From: Ampullaceana balthica
Lineage: Eukaryota; Mollusca; Gastropoda; Lymnaeidae
Direction: 5' to 3'
DNA length: 64,000 bases
Assembly (NCBI GenBank): GCA_944989445.1
Contig: CALYLW010000969.1
Span: 186,001-250,000 of the forward strand
Position 1 is the first letter of the stretch. Every line of letters starts with the position of its first letter. Shown in pieces: positions 38,401 through 48,893 of this stretch. The translations under genes were made by a program, and so were the position numbers. The notes beneath the pieces were generated by a model. That model did no database searches. It was not told the origin of the DNA and worked only from the letters and a program-made list of their open reading frames with translations.

Positions 38401-40809
38401 GCCAAAACTACGACCTGAAGATTGAGCACATCTAGTGAGTCTGTCATGTAGCCAAACTACGACCTGAAGATTGAGCACATCTAGTGAGTCTGTCATGTAC
38501 CCAAACTACGACCTGAAGATTGAGCACATCTACTGAGTCTGTCATGTACCCAAACTACGACCTGAAAGATTGAGCACATCTACAGAGTCTGTCATGTACC
38601 CAAACTACGACCTGAAGATTGAGCACATCTACTGAGTCTGTCATGTAGCCAAACTACGACCTGAAGATTGAGCACATCTACTGAGTCTGTCATGTAGCCA
38701 AACTACGACCTGAAGATTGAGCACATCTACTGAGTCTGTCATGTACCCAAACTACGACCTGAAGATTGAGCACATCTACTGAGTCTGTCATGTAGCCAAA
38801 CTACGACCTGAAGATTGAGCACATCTACTGAGTCTGTCATGTACCCAAACTACGACCTGAAGATTGAGCACATCTACTGAGTCTGTCATGTACCCAAACT
38901 ACGACCTGAAGATTGAGCACATCTACTGAGTCTGTCATGTACCCAAACTACGACCTGAAGATTGAGCACATCTACTGAGTCTGTCATGTAGCCAAACTAC
39001 GACCTGAAGATTGAGCACATCTACTGGGTCTGTCATGTACCCAAACTACGACCTGAAGATTGAGCACATCTAATGAGTCTGTCATGTAGCCAAACTACGA
39101 CCTGAAGATGGAGCACATCTACTGAGTCTGTCATGTACCCAAACTACGACCTAAAGATTGAGCACATCTACAGAGTCTTTCATGTACCCAAACTACGACC
39201 TGAAGATTGAGCACATCTACTGAGTCTGTCATGTAGCCAAACTACGACCTGAAGATTGAGCACATCTACTGAGTCTGTCATGTAGCCAAACTACGACCTG
39301 AAGATTGAGCACATCTACTGAGTCTGTCATGTACCCAAACTACGACCTGAAGATTGAGCACATCTACTGAGTCTGTCATGTAACCAAACTACGACCTGAA
39401 GATTGAGCACATCTAGTGAGTCTGTCATGTACCCAAACTACGACCTGAAGATTGAGCACATCTAGTGAGTCTGTCATGTAGCCAAACTACGACCTGAAGA
39501 TTGAGCACATCTAGTGAGTCTGTCATGTACCCAAACTACGACCTGAAGTTTGAGCACATCTACTGAGTCTGTCATGTAACCAAACTACGACCTGAAGATT
39601 GAGCACATCTAGTGAGTCTGTCATGTACCCAAACTACGACCTGAAGATTGAGCACATCTAGTGAGTCTGTCATGTAGCCAAACTACGACCTGAAGATTGA
39701 GCACATCTAGTGAGTCTGTCATGTACCCAAACTACGACCTGAAGATTGAGCACATCTAGTGAGTCTGTCATGTAGCCAAACTACGACCTGAAGATTGAGC
39801 ACATCTACTGAGTCTGTCATGTAGCCAAACTACGACCTGAAGATTGAGCACATCTACTGAGTCTGTCATGTAGCCAAACTACGACCTGAAGATTGAGCAC
39901 ATCTACTGAGTCTGTCATGTAGCCAAATTACGACCTGAAGATTGAGCACATCTACTGAGTCTGTCATGTAGCCAAACTATGACCTGAAGATTGAGCACAT
40001 CTACTGGGTCTGTCATGTAGCCAAACTATGACCTGAAGATTGAGCACATATAGTGAGTCTGTCATGTACCCAAACTACGACCTGAAGATTGAGCACATCT
40101 AGTGAGTCTGTCATGTAGCCAAACTACGACCTGAAGATTGAGCACATCTAGTGAGTCTGTCATGTAGCCAAACTACGACCTGAAGATTGAGCACATCTAC
40201 TGAGTCTGTCATGTAGCCAAACTACGACCTGAAGATTGAGCACATCAAGTGAGTCTGTCATGTACCCAAACTACGACCTGAAGATTGAGCACATCTAGTG
40301 AGTCTGTCATGTAGCCAAAACATGACCTGAAGATTGAGCACATCTAGTGAGTCTGTCATGTAGCCAAACTACGACCTGAAGATTGAGCACATCTAGTGAG
40401 TCTGTCATGTAGCCAAACTACGACCTGAAGATTGAGCACATCTACTGAGTCTGTCATGTACCCAAACTACGACCTAAAGATTGAGCACATCTACAGAGTC
40501 TGTCATGTACCCAAACTACGACCTGAAGATTGAGCACATCTACTGAGTCTGTCATGTAGCCAAACTACGACCTGAAGATTGAGCACATCTACTGAGTCTG
40601 TCATGTAGCCAAACTACGACCTGAAGATTGAGCACATTACTGAGTCTGTCATGTACCCAAACTACGACCTGAAGATTGAGCACATCTACTGAGTCTGTCA
40701 TGTAGCCAAACTACGACCTGAAGATTGAGCACATCTACTGAGTCTGTCATGTACCCAAACTACGACCTGAAGATTGAGCACATCTACTGAGTCTGTCATG
40801 TACCCAAAC
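23408..40809 (+). repeat. 49-bp exon-derived minisatellite, about 350 copies
   Basis: The unit GAGTCTGTCATGTACCCAAA CTACGACCTGAAGATTGAGC ACATCTACT (49 bp) is the coding sequence for ESVMYPNYDLKIEHIY plus one base, as in the TRPM S5 exon it abuts. Main variants are ACCCAAAC (coding-like), AGCCAAAC, a 50-bp AGCCCAAAC form common at about 26.5-32.5 kb, and ATCTAGTGAG instead of ATCTACTGAG, common after 31.9 kb. Every forward frame has stops. Recurrent 66-residue open frames on the minus strand are an effect of 49/50-bp unit spacing. The right side ends in a sequence gap, so true length is unknown. Confidence 0.98.
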
Positions 40810-41278
40810 NNNNNNNNNNNNNNNNNNNNNNNNNNNNNNNNNNNNNNNNNNNNNNNNNNNNNNNNNNNNNNNNNNNNNNNNNNNNNNNNNNNNNNNNNNN
40901 NNNNNNNNNNNNNNNNNNNNNNNNNNNNNNNNNNNNNNNNNNNNNNNNNNNNNNNNNNNNNNNNNNNNNNNNNNNNNNNNNNNNNNNNNNNNNNNNNNNN
41001 NNNNNNNNNNNNNNNNNNNNNNNNNNNNNNNNNNNNNNNNNNNNNNNNNNNNNNNNNNNNNNNNNNNNNNNNNNNNNNNNNNNNNNNNNNNNNNNNNNNN
41101 NNNNNNNNNNNNNNNNNNNNNNNNNNNNNNNNNNNNNNNNNNNNNNNNNNNNNNNNNNNNNNNNNNNNNNNNNNNNNNNNNNNNNNNNNNNNNNNNNNNN
41201 NNNNNNNNNNNNNNNNNNNNNNNNNNNNNNNNNNNNNNNNNNNNNNNNNNNNNNNNNNNNNNNNNNNNNNNNNNNNNN
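40810..41278. other. Assembly gap (469 N)
   Basis: A run of N at the right edge of the 49-bp array. The real array boundary and any remaining S5/pore exon sequence fall here. Confidence 1.
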
Positions 41279-41286
41279 AGGTAGGT
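41279..41286 (+). promoter_or_regulatory. Probable splice donor after the gap
   Basis: AG followed by GTAGGT is a consensus donor right after the gap. The simplest reading is the 3' end of the exon into which the 49-bp array expanded. It cannot be proven without the missing sequence. Confidence 0.4.
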
Positions 41287-41289
41287 ATG

Positions 41290-41915
41290 CGATGTGGTGT
41301 TACTTTGCTCCTGAACTGAAGTTCCTTTTTGTAAAATGAAAATATTATTGCAGCACAAAATGTTTACATTATCATTACTACATTAGTGAAATACATTTAT
41401 GAAATACATAAGTGCATGCAATATTACTACATTATTACTATATTAATGAGTAAGATAGAATTTGGAATTTTTTTTGGAAGATTTAGTCCCGTTTATAATC
41501 TCATACATAGGCGATTTAAAACTGAATGCAATATATTGTTTGTTCTCCTTTCACGCTGTCGGGGGGTATGGGGGGGGGGAATTAAGAACGTAAGCCCCAC
41601 AAATAATGATGGAATACTGTATTTATTTAATTACATTACTTAGAATTAAAAACTTAATATTGAATATAGTCTTCGGTGAAAAGGAAAAAGGGTAGAAATA
41701 AAAATTTAACAATTTAAAAAATGTGTTTATACAAATGTTAAAAATACTATTCTTTTATATTACAAAGTCAGTTCTAACCCCTTTTTTATAAAGAAAAAGT
41801 TTATTCTATACTCTTAGCCAAACTTATGCATCTTGAAAGTTTACATATGCATAGCACCAGCTAATGTCTTGGCATATGCTGGGTTAAAATAAATTTGTTT
41901 GTTGTTTTTTTTTAT
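41290..41915. other. Intronic AT-rich sequence
   Basis: No gene or element was recognised; includes a G-run near 41560-41580. Confidence 0.5.
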
Positions 41916-41919
41916 AAAT

Positions 41920-42059
41920 ATTTGCATAAAATCACTACATATAATCATTTTAAAAAATTAATATATATATACATTTATACATATACGTCATATATATAAA
42001 TTATATATATATATAAATACATTTAAAAAAATGATTATATGTAGTGATTTTATGCAAAT
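41920..42059. repeat. Inverted repeat (foldback), arms of about 37 bp
   Basis: atttgcataaaatcactaca at 41920 is mirrored by tgtagtgattttatgcaaat ending 42059. The arms extend through tataatcattttaaaaaa, with an AT-rich loop of about 65 bp. It is probably a small foldback or MITE in the intron. Confidence 0.9.
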
Positions 42060-42212
42060 TATTTTTTTAAAATATAATATATATATATATATATTCAGCT
42101 TTTAAAATTGAGTTTATACATTATATTTTTCACATTCAACTAAAATTCTGACAACTCTATGAAATGACTGCACCAACTACCCACTGTTGTACAATAACAA
42201 CACTGCCAACAG

Positions 42213-42307
42213 ATGTGTCACGGCCCATGATGTGTACTTTGTCCCAATACTCCTTGCATTCTTTGTGTTTATTGTCAACATACTTCTCTTCAACATACTG
42301 ATAGCGA
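42213..42307 (+). CDS. TRPM-like exon, S6
   Basis: Encodes (N)RCVTAHDVYFVPILLAFFVF IVNILLFNILIA, the S6 helix with the highly conserved NILLxNxLIA motif of TRPM channels. The acceptor is uncertain. The frame is open only back to 42166 (CTNYPLLYNNNTANRC, whose two cysteines could be the pore-loop pair). A stop precedes it and the only AG is at 42211-42212. The donor is also imperfect: gcgag is followed by ttctaag, while the next exon needs phase 2. An extra G (gcgag/gttctaag) would give both a consensus donor and the right phase. Confidence 0.8.
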
Positions 42308-42545
42308 GTTCTAAGGGAGTTCTGTTAATTTGTTTTAATGTAATAACAGGATTTATTTAATTTCTGGGGATTCTAAGGCAGTTTAGGGTTTTAAGGCATT
42401 TTATAGCAACAAGATGTTACATGTATTATAATTATACTATTTTGTTTCAAAATAATAATTTATACATCTGTAGACTTATTTTATATTATAATAATAAATA
42501 AGTTGTAATTTTAAACAAAAATACAGAAATAATTAAGAACATATT

Positions 42546-43056
42546 TGTTACGGTCAGATGTTGTGGTGTGGTGATGACTACGCATAAATGGGGCTGTGAA
42601 CACTTGTCCTCGTGGAACGGGGGGCGGGTGAACTCAAGGTACGTGAAAGTTGTAATGAATTGACAGGACCACGGTCAAAGGGAGACATGGTGAATGACCC
42701 AGGGTCCAGTCAAAACCGGTCGGACAAGACGGGGGTATAATAGGGGTCACATTGTGTGTCGCGGAGAGAGTGTTAGGTTGCGAGTTGCAAGGCAGGTGAA
42801 AGACGGACGATAGAGTGTGGAGTTTTTGTGAACGTGGTCCGATACGGTCAAGCTGGGCCGAGGACTCTGGATGGTATGACCATCAACTGTAAACTGCCAA
42901 TTGTACTTTGCCATATATATGTTCAAAGATTCTTGATGTCATTAAACTTACGTTGAAAGAAAACAACCCAGCGTTGCTGAGTCTTTTACCCGTCTACGTG
43001 GTAAATATCTGTGGCCAAGGGGGGGACCTCAACCCCTAGACAACGACTCCGTCACA
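42546..43056 (+). mobile_element. Solo LTR of a retrotransposon, 511 bp, ATATT target duplication
   Basis: Begins TGTTACGG and ends CCGTCACA, giving the TG...CA ends and short inverted repeat expected of an LTR. It is flanked on both sides by ATATT (42541-42545 and 43057-43061), a 5-bp target duplication. Inside are a TATA-like gtataata near 42735 and a polyadenylation-like ATTAAA near 42942. No gag, pol, primer site or second LTR is present, so this is a solo LTR left by recombination. Gypsy-type is likely from the 5-bp duplication but not proven. Confidence 0.88.
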
Positions 43057-43061
43057 ATATT

Positions 43062-43440
43062 CATTTAATTTTATATTTTGCTAAAAAAAATTTACATTGC
43101 TTACTATGTGTATATTTTCGGTAATGATATATATTCAATCCTATTGATATGGATATTTTAATGCGCTATTTTTTATTTGCATATACATGGGCGGCATTTA
43201 AATGTTAAAATTAGTTAGGAATATTGATTTTTAACAAATATATTCTCCAATTCAACTCATATATAAATTCATATTCTTAAATGTAAATGTAAATATTTTC
43301 TATCGATGAATTGTAATGTTATTAACCAACCAATCGGAGATTAGAAATAAACACATAAACTTTGTAAAGGAAATTTACGGACATGGATTATTTATGCGTA
43401 CTAGCTATTTTACTAATCGATGACAATGATCTATTGACAG
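43062..43440. other. Intronic AT-rich sequence
   Basis: No element was recognised between the solo LTR and the next TRPM exon. Confidence 0.5.
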
Positions 43441-43604
43441 TTCCAAGATTGTAGAAATTGAGTTGAAATCCAAGGAGATCTGGCACAGCCAACTCTGTAA
43501 GCTGACTATTGAATATACGGGGCTTCACGTCCTACCTATACCGTTTTTATTATACACCATGTACAAGGACATTGTCTGCTGTAAAGGAGATTCAGTCACA
43601 AAAG
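43441..43604 (+). CDS. TRPM-like exon, TRP helix and following segment
   Basis: Acceptor tctattgacag, donor gtatac, phase 2 to 1. It encodes SKIVEIELKSKEIWHSQLCK then LTIEYTGLHVLPIPFLLYTM YKDIVCCKGDSVTK. This matches the region after S6 in TRPM channels, where a TRP helix with EIW/QIWK is followed by Y..I.EY...P.LP.PF. The invariant Trp, the EY pair and the LPxPF motif are present, supporting the TRPM assignment over other TRP families. No defect is seen inside the exon. Confidence 0.85.
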
Positions 43605-45335
43605 GTATACCGCTATAAATTGCCACATTTTACTTGCAAAGAAAAAAAAACACGAAGAAATTAATAATATGTATATAAAAATAAGTCATAAAAACTCGAA
43701 TGAGTATTTAAACGCAATTTCAAACAAGGAATTTCCGATTTTTTTATTCAAGGGAAAATCATTCTAGATTACATTAAAAGTCATTTCAAATCAGTAATTC
43801 TGAAAGTAAACAAAATTTGACGTCATATCCCCTCACGCTACAAACACCAAGAATGTGTCAATATAATGCGCACCGCGCACCAATGTAACATAAGCATTCA
43901 CAAAGCGGAAAAACCCCATTAACTATCATTCTAGATTACATTAAAAGTCATTTTAAAGTAATAATGCTGAAAGTAAACAAAACAATTGCTATCTAAAAAT
44001 TGCTGTTAAAATTACGGAAGTCGAACAAAAAGAGATTTTTCAAAAAGTCATTCTCCAACGTTGTTATAAATATTAATAGCTATCGTTTTGCGTTTGTTTC
44101 AACCCGATTGCTGTTATGAATGGCGAGAAATTGACAAAATACTCATATTTGTAATCCAGTAAACCTTTTATTTTATTTTTTGGCCCGTGCACATCTTTGA
44201 GACCTCCTTAACATATTTGCAAAGACCCGAACCCTCTATCTGGTATGGTTCAGGAGGAGATGCTTTTCAAAGCTCGAACAGACAGAACAGACATTTTAAA
44301 TATATAAACGCAATTTTTCCCAAGTGAAATTGCGTTAAAACAAGAATACGATGAGTTATAATTATTAAATTCTCCAGTAACATGGCAACAAAAGAATTAT
44401 TTATTTTTCGCGATGATAAAAAATAATTTAAAAATCAAAATCATTCTACAAAATTTTTTATAAAATTAAATATAGCTATTAACTAAGAAAAATGGAGTGT
44501 AAATTTTACCCTTCAAGCGTTTCAAGATTAAAAATAAAATAATTGGCTAGGCCATTCGTATTTTTATAATGTGTACCAAATTACGAAACCTACTTTATAA
44601 ACTATTTTATAGTAGTAGCAGTTACAATTGAAAAGAAAATTTTTTATGAAGTAAATATATTTTGGGTAATATATACAAACCCAACTACATTAGACAGCAG
44701 TGTGGAAAGTTGAGCGATTAATTTTTTCATTCCTATATCTATGCATATTTAACATCTCTATACAATATTGAACAAAAGGAAAACGATTTGAATTATTCTA
44801 ATTAATCTTTCATAAAGTTAAAATAATATTATATTATAATTATTATTTATCTTATCTGAAACATAATTAACAAATATGTGCAAAATAATCATACCTTTAA
44901 AAAAATGTTTGATTTGTTTAATTTTAAACTAAACACCTCAGCTCTTCTTTGATGAAAATCTAATCAAATATTTATTAATCTTTTTATAATTTTTGAATTT
45001 CAGAAAACTATGTTTTTGATAACACATTTTGAAAAATTCTGTTTGGATTGATACTTTATATATTGGCAATAGGTGATAAGTTTTTGAAATCTTTGATTAC
45101 ACAAAGAAGTAATGGAAAACGACGGCTAAGGTTTTATCACGTTTTTAAGAAAGTATATTTGAAATAAATAAATGTCACAACAACTTTTGATTGAAAGTTA
45201 ATTTAATTACAATTCAATTACAAATATTTTAGGTCCAACATTTGAATTTAAAAAAAATTGTTAAGGAATACATATTTATTTTATAGGAAATGTCGACTTA
45301 ACTACCGTTAAGAAATTTATCTTATTTGTTTACAG
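43605..45335. other. TRPM-like intron with a small direct duplication
   Basis: AT-rich. The stretch attctagattacattaaaag and following 35 bp occurs twice, about 169 bp apart (43759 and 43928), around ataatgcgcaccgcgcacc, a phrase like those in the MITE at 3086. Palindromic aacgcaattt...aaattgcgtt lies at 44308-44337. No gene was recognised. Confidence 0.55.
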
Positions 45336-45496
45336 ACGCTCCTTCTATACAGAAGATTATTGCGTCCTACGCTTATCTATGGTTTGTGTTTAGTCCTGCA
45401 TTTTTATTAGAGATTTAAATGTTGATAAAGAAATTTGAAGAACAAGAAATGTTGAAATTCAAGAGAGATTTAGAGTTTGAAAGGAGGAAAAACTAA
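45336..45496 (+). CDS. TRPM-like cytoplasmic tail exon with internal stop
   Basis: Acceptor tttgtttacag, and phase 1 to 2 fits the previous exon. It encodes DAPSIQKIIASYAYLWFVFS PAFLLEI, then TAA at 45416-45418, and in the same frame MLIKKFEEQEMLKFKRDLEF ERRKN to TAA at 45494. The KKFEEQE segment after the stop resembles the LxxFEEQCxxEYF coil of TRPM C-termini. The first TAA is therefore probably a premature stop. Alternatively this is a diverged tail that truly ends at 45416. Confidence 0.5.
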
Positions 45497-45759
45497 TTTT
45501 GAAGAAATACATCTTGAGGTCATTGTTTTTTTTATGTTCCAAGTCTCTTCCTTAATTGCTTCCAAACGTGTATGTGTTTCAAACCAAGGTTTAGCTCTAC
45601 AAGATCATCTTCTGTATGTTAAGCGCGCTAGTGCAACTGATTTCGGAGAACAGAAAAGATTGTCAGCGTGCAAATAAAACAATGAAATCAATATTTTACA
45701 TTCAATTAAGATTTTTAATATTTTTTTTTACTTTTTACCCTATCTATATATATATATAT

Positions 45760-45912
45760 ATAAAAATGAAAGTATGTATGTATGTATGTCCTTTACAGCT
45801 GACTAAACCATTCATCCAATCGCCATGAAACTTTTGGAGACTTTTTGAGTACGCTCCCGGGATGGTAACTGGCAACTTTTTTTTTCAAAATTTAACACTC
45901 ATGGGGCGCCGG
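45760..45912. repeat. Left half of a dispersed element split by a hAT insertion
   Basis: Contains gtatgtatgtatgtcctttacagctgactaaacc and gtacgctcccgggatggtaa, matching the unit at 6755-7660. It is interrupted at 45912 and resumes at 49393 with ggcgccggggacccataaga, continuing to about 49820 (two internal units, ccttttttgcttatttgagc and similar). Joining the two halves recreates the cactcatgggg...gcccaa sequence seen at 7228-7250. Confidence 0.75.
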
Positions 45913-46319
45913 CAGGGCCGGCCTTAGGGCAAGGAAAACGAGGCAACCGCCTTGGGCCCCGCGTTTTTTGGGCCCCGCGCTTTGAAGAAACATTTATTAC
46001 TACTTTGTTCAATTTTACTACTATTTCGCAATTCTTCTTTCAAAAAAAATTTTTTTAATACAACGATATTAAGAAAATTTAATAGGATAAAACGATTTGA
46101 TAATTAAAGTGTTAATATAATAAAATATTATCAATTATTATCATCCTAAATCCTATTGCAACAAGTATTTTTGTCCCAAGCATTTAGTAAGAATTGGTGG
46201 ATTCAGGCGAACATTTTAATTTTTAAAAACGCCATTTTAGGCTTTACCTTGTTCTTTAAAGACAATTTCGATTTAAGGACTACCCTCACTGTCCCTCACG
46301 TCAACCGAAAAGTCATATA

Positions 46320-48310
46320 TATTTAGCACCTAAGAATAAAATGTTTTGTTTCCGTTGCAAACTTTTTGGAAACAGTTTTTCTGCTTTGAGATATGACGAG
46401 ATTTGTGCTTGGGAAAATGCCAGTGTGCGAGTGTATGATCATGAAAACTCAAAGGAACTTTATTATCTACTTTGAAATGTTTTGTGCTTCCATGGAAAAC
46501 AGGCTTACAGCACGATGCATAATTGACAAGCAAAGTAAAACAATAATAAACATTGAAAAGGCTCATTGGCATAATGTATTTCAACGTCTAGTGCCATTGT
46601 TCAATTTTTTGCTGAGTACAACATGGCTTTTCGACGTTAACTGGATAAACTACATCAGGCACACAATGGAAACTTTTACGGGTCTCGTTGGATCGCTGGC
46701 AAAATGTGATCCGGTTGTGCAGGAGCATATTCGAAGTATACAAAATAATAAAATTCATGATCACTACTTGTGAAGGTGAATTCAAAACGTGCTAATTTCG
46801 TTGATGGGAAATAAGGTAAGGAAAATTATTGTAGAAAGAGTGAAATCAGTAAATACTTTTCAATAATACTGGATTGCACACCAGACCAAAGTGCTCAAGA
46901 ACAGATGTCACTGACAATTCGCTATGTAAGCCCAGGAGGGGGAATATTTTGAAGTAATTAATGAACAATTTATACGTTTTCTAAAAGTAAAAGAAAGTAC
47001 TATACAACACCTGCTTGATATATTACTATTGGGAGTGACAAAATTTGCTTAGATGTTTCTGAAATCCGCGGTCAAGGATACGACAACGGTGTGAACATGA
47101 AGGTGAATAAGTCAGGCGTTCCAGCTGTCTTTTACTATAAAAAGCCTTTGGCATTTTTTAACCCTTTGTGCCTGTCCCAGTTATAAATTGCTGGTATGTG
47201 ATATGGTAAAAACTTGTCCTGATGCAATGAAGTTCTTTGGTATAATTCAACAAAATTATTTTATCGTTTTATTTTCTGCTTCAACAAAGCGATAGGCTAT
47301 CCTTTCCAAGTATGTTCAAAATATTTGTGAAACAAGATGGAAAAACCGTGTGGGAAAGTTTAAAGGCAGTGCGATATCAAGTAGCCGAAATCTATGATGC
47401 ACTTTTCGAAATTGAAGAGCAAAGTTGTGATCCAAAAGCTCGAAATAAAGAATATCATTGTGAAAAAAAAACGTAATAACTTCTATTTGATTGTTTTCAT
47501 TGCTCGTCATTATACGTCATTTTGTTCCAATTTAATTACAGCAGCAAATAATTACAAAAGATTTCAGTCGATCTAGCAACTGCAGTTGACAGCATAGAAC
47601 ATACTTGCAAATGGTTTAAGTCTTACATAAATGACGGTTTTGAAACAGCAATAGCAATTGCAAAAGATATTGCCACGGACTTACAATTTGAAACCATTTA
47701 ATTTTTCAAAGAGTAGAGAATACAAAAAAGAAAAAAAATACAAATGAAGGAGAATATGACGGATTTGTAGATGCAAAAGAAAACATTCGCAGTTTTTAAA
47801 CTGTTATGTCGATAGACAGTCGCTTGGAACAACTGCGAAGGCATCATGCCTCGTTTAGATTTTTTAAAGAATATTTCATCAATTTGGAAAAAAAAATGAA
47901 CTACTAAATTGCAGTATGAATCTGTAGAAAAAAGCTAACAGCCTGCGAAAATTAGGACCTTGATTTTTTCATGGTTTCTGAAGAGTTGCAATCATTGAGT
48001 TCCATAACTCCTGCAGTCACCTACAGCTATCATGTTTAGATTGTGCAGTTTCTTTAAGTGACTTTCTTAACACACAAATTGCACTTCGAATACTTGTAAC
48101 TTTTATATTCTTGTCACTATGACTTCGAGAGAAAGACACTTTTCAAAACTAAAACTTTTTAAAACCTTTGTGTGATCAAAAATGATTCAAGATTGGATCA
48201 GTCACTTGGCAATAATTTTGTCAATTGAGAATGTTGTAGCCAAGTATTAGACTATCATTAACCTATTTAAGATTTTGCAGATTCCAAAGCTCGCTAATGT
48301 ATATAGTTTA
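46320..48310 (+). pseudogene. hAT transposase, ZMYM1/TTF type, decayed
   Basis: Recognisable segments on the plus strand, in family order: IINIEKAHWHNVFQRLVPLF and LVGSLAKCDPVVQEHIRSIQ NNKIHDHYL (46393-46773). Then a QMSLTIRYVSPGG segment (about 46900), DLATAVDSIEHTCKWFKSYI (about 47575), and RHFSKLKLFKTF followed by HLAIILSIE near the C-terminus (about 48130-48240). Many stops and frameshifts separate them. The product would have been the element's own transposase. It is the fullest of the three copies of this family in the window. Confidence 0.9.
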
Positions 48311-48519
48311 TAATTGTAAGTTATATATATATCTATATTTATAAACTGTCAATTATCAAAACAAAATAAAAAAAAACAACATTTTAGTTATTAATATCTG
48401 CATGAGTTTTAGGATCTTCAATTAAATGAATAAAACTGTACTAACTGATGTGTCAGTGATATTATAGAAGCAAAATTTTAATAATTTAATTTTTATTTCC
48501 CATTATTTTAATACTAGAT

Positions 48520-48785
48520 ACAAGCCGCGGTATAACTTACTCCGCAGACTTGCTCATTGATAGTGTAAAGAACCTCGGGAGGAGTGGGGAAGAAGGACAC
48601 AAACAGCAGCATGAAGAAATGAAACAAAGTGAGTGAACGTCCGGGGGGGGGGTTGGATCTCAGACGCATGGTTGGTCTCGAGATATGCTCACTGAGGTTG
48701 TTGTTACCTTCCCCCCCAGCCCCCTCCCTTTACTAACATCGCTTGCCAACCATAAACTGAGAACTGTCTCACCGAGGGTCATTCT
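48520..48785 (+). repeat. Dispersed repeat, inverted partner at 54050-54230
   Basis: The reverse complement of this stretch matches 54050-54230 over phrases such as gaatgaccctcg, gtttatggttggc, tctcgagacca and gttcactcac. It contains an exon-like open segment (48555-48628, acceptor ccgcag, donor gtgagt) that is also present in the second copy. That segment is therefore repeat sequence rather than host exon. Confidence 0.7.
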
Positions 48786-48893
48786 TCATGTTTATATGCA
48801 TTATACGACTTGATCTTGTGCTGGTCAATTATATATATAGAAGAAGATTTGAAGAAATGCAAATCTTGCATGTGTCTCGATCCTCGTCTGCTG

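Larger units (their letters stand above)
20794..45496 (+). pseudogene. TRPM-type cation channel gene, membrane and tail portion, probably disrupted
   Basis: Five to six plus-strand exons in order encode the S1-S2, S2-S4, S5, S6 and TRP-helix regions of a melastatin-type TRP channel, a tetrameric plasma-membrane cation channel. Exon phases agree at most junctions. Four lesions argue against a working copy here. Exon 2 needs a frameshift. The S5 exon runs into a 17-kb array with stops in all frames. The donor after S6 seems to lack one G. The tail exon has a TAA at 45416 before a TRPM-like KKFEEQE segment. Single-base lesions could also be assembly errors. The pore segment between S5 and S6 lies in or after the array and gap and is not seen. 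N-terminal melastatin homology exons must lie upstream and were not identified. Confidence 0.75.

Noticed and set aside
25375..38496. Many 66- to 99-residue minus-strand frames (MTDSVDVLNLQVVVW type)
   Set aside because: They are antisense shadows of the 49/50-bp repeat that restart wherever unit-length changes keep a frame open.
23408..40809. CRISPR array
   Set aside because: Units are contiguous without variable spacers, in an animal genome, and derive from an exon.
40747..41358. Open frames of 203 and 181 residues across 40747-41358
   Set aside because: They run through the N gap; almost all residues are unknown.
48555..48628. Host exon (LLIDSVKNLGRSGEEGHKQQ with acceptor and strong donor)
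   Set aside because: It lies inside a hAT with exact target duplication, and the same sequence recurs inverted at about 54100-54200, so it is repeat sequence.
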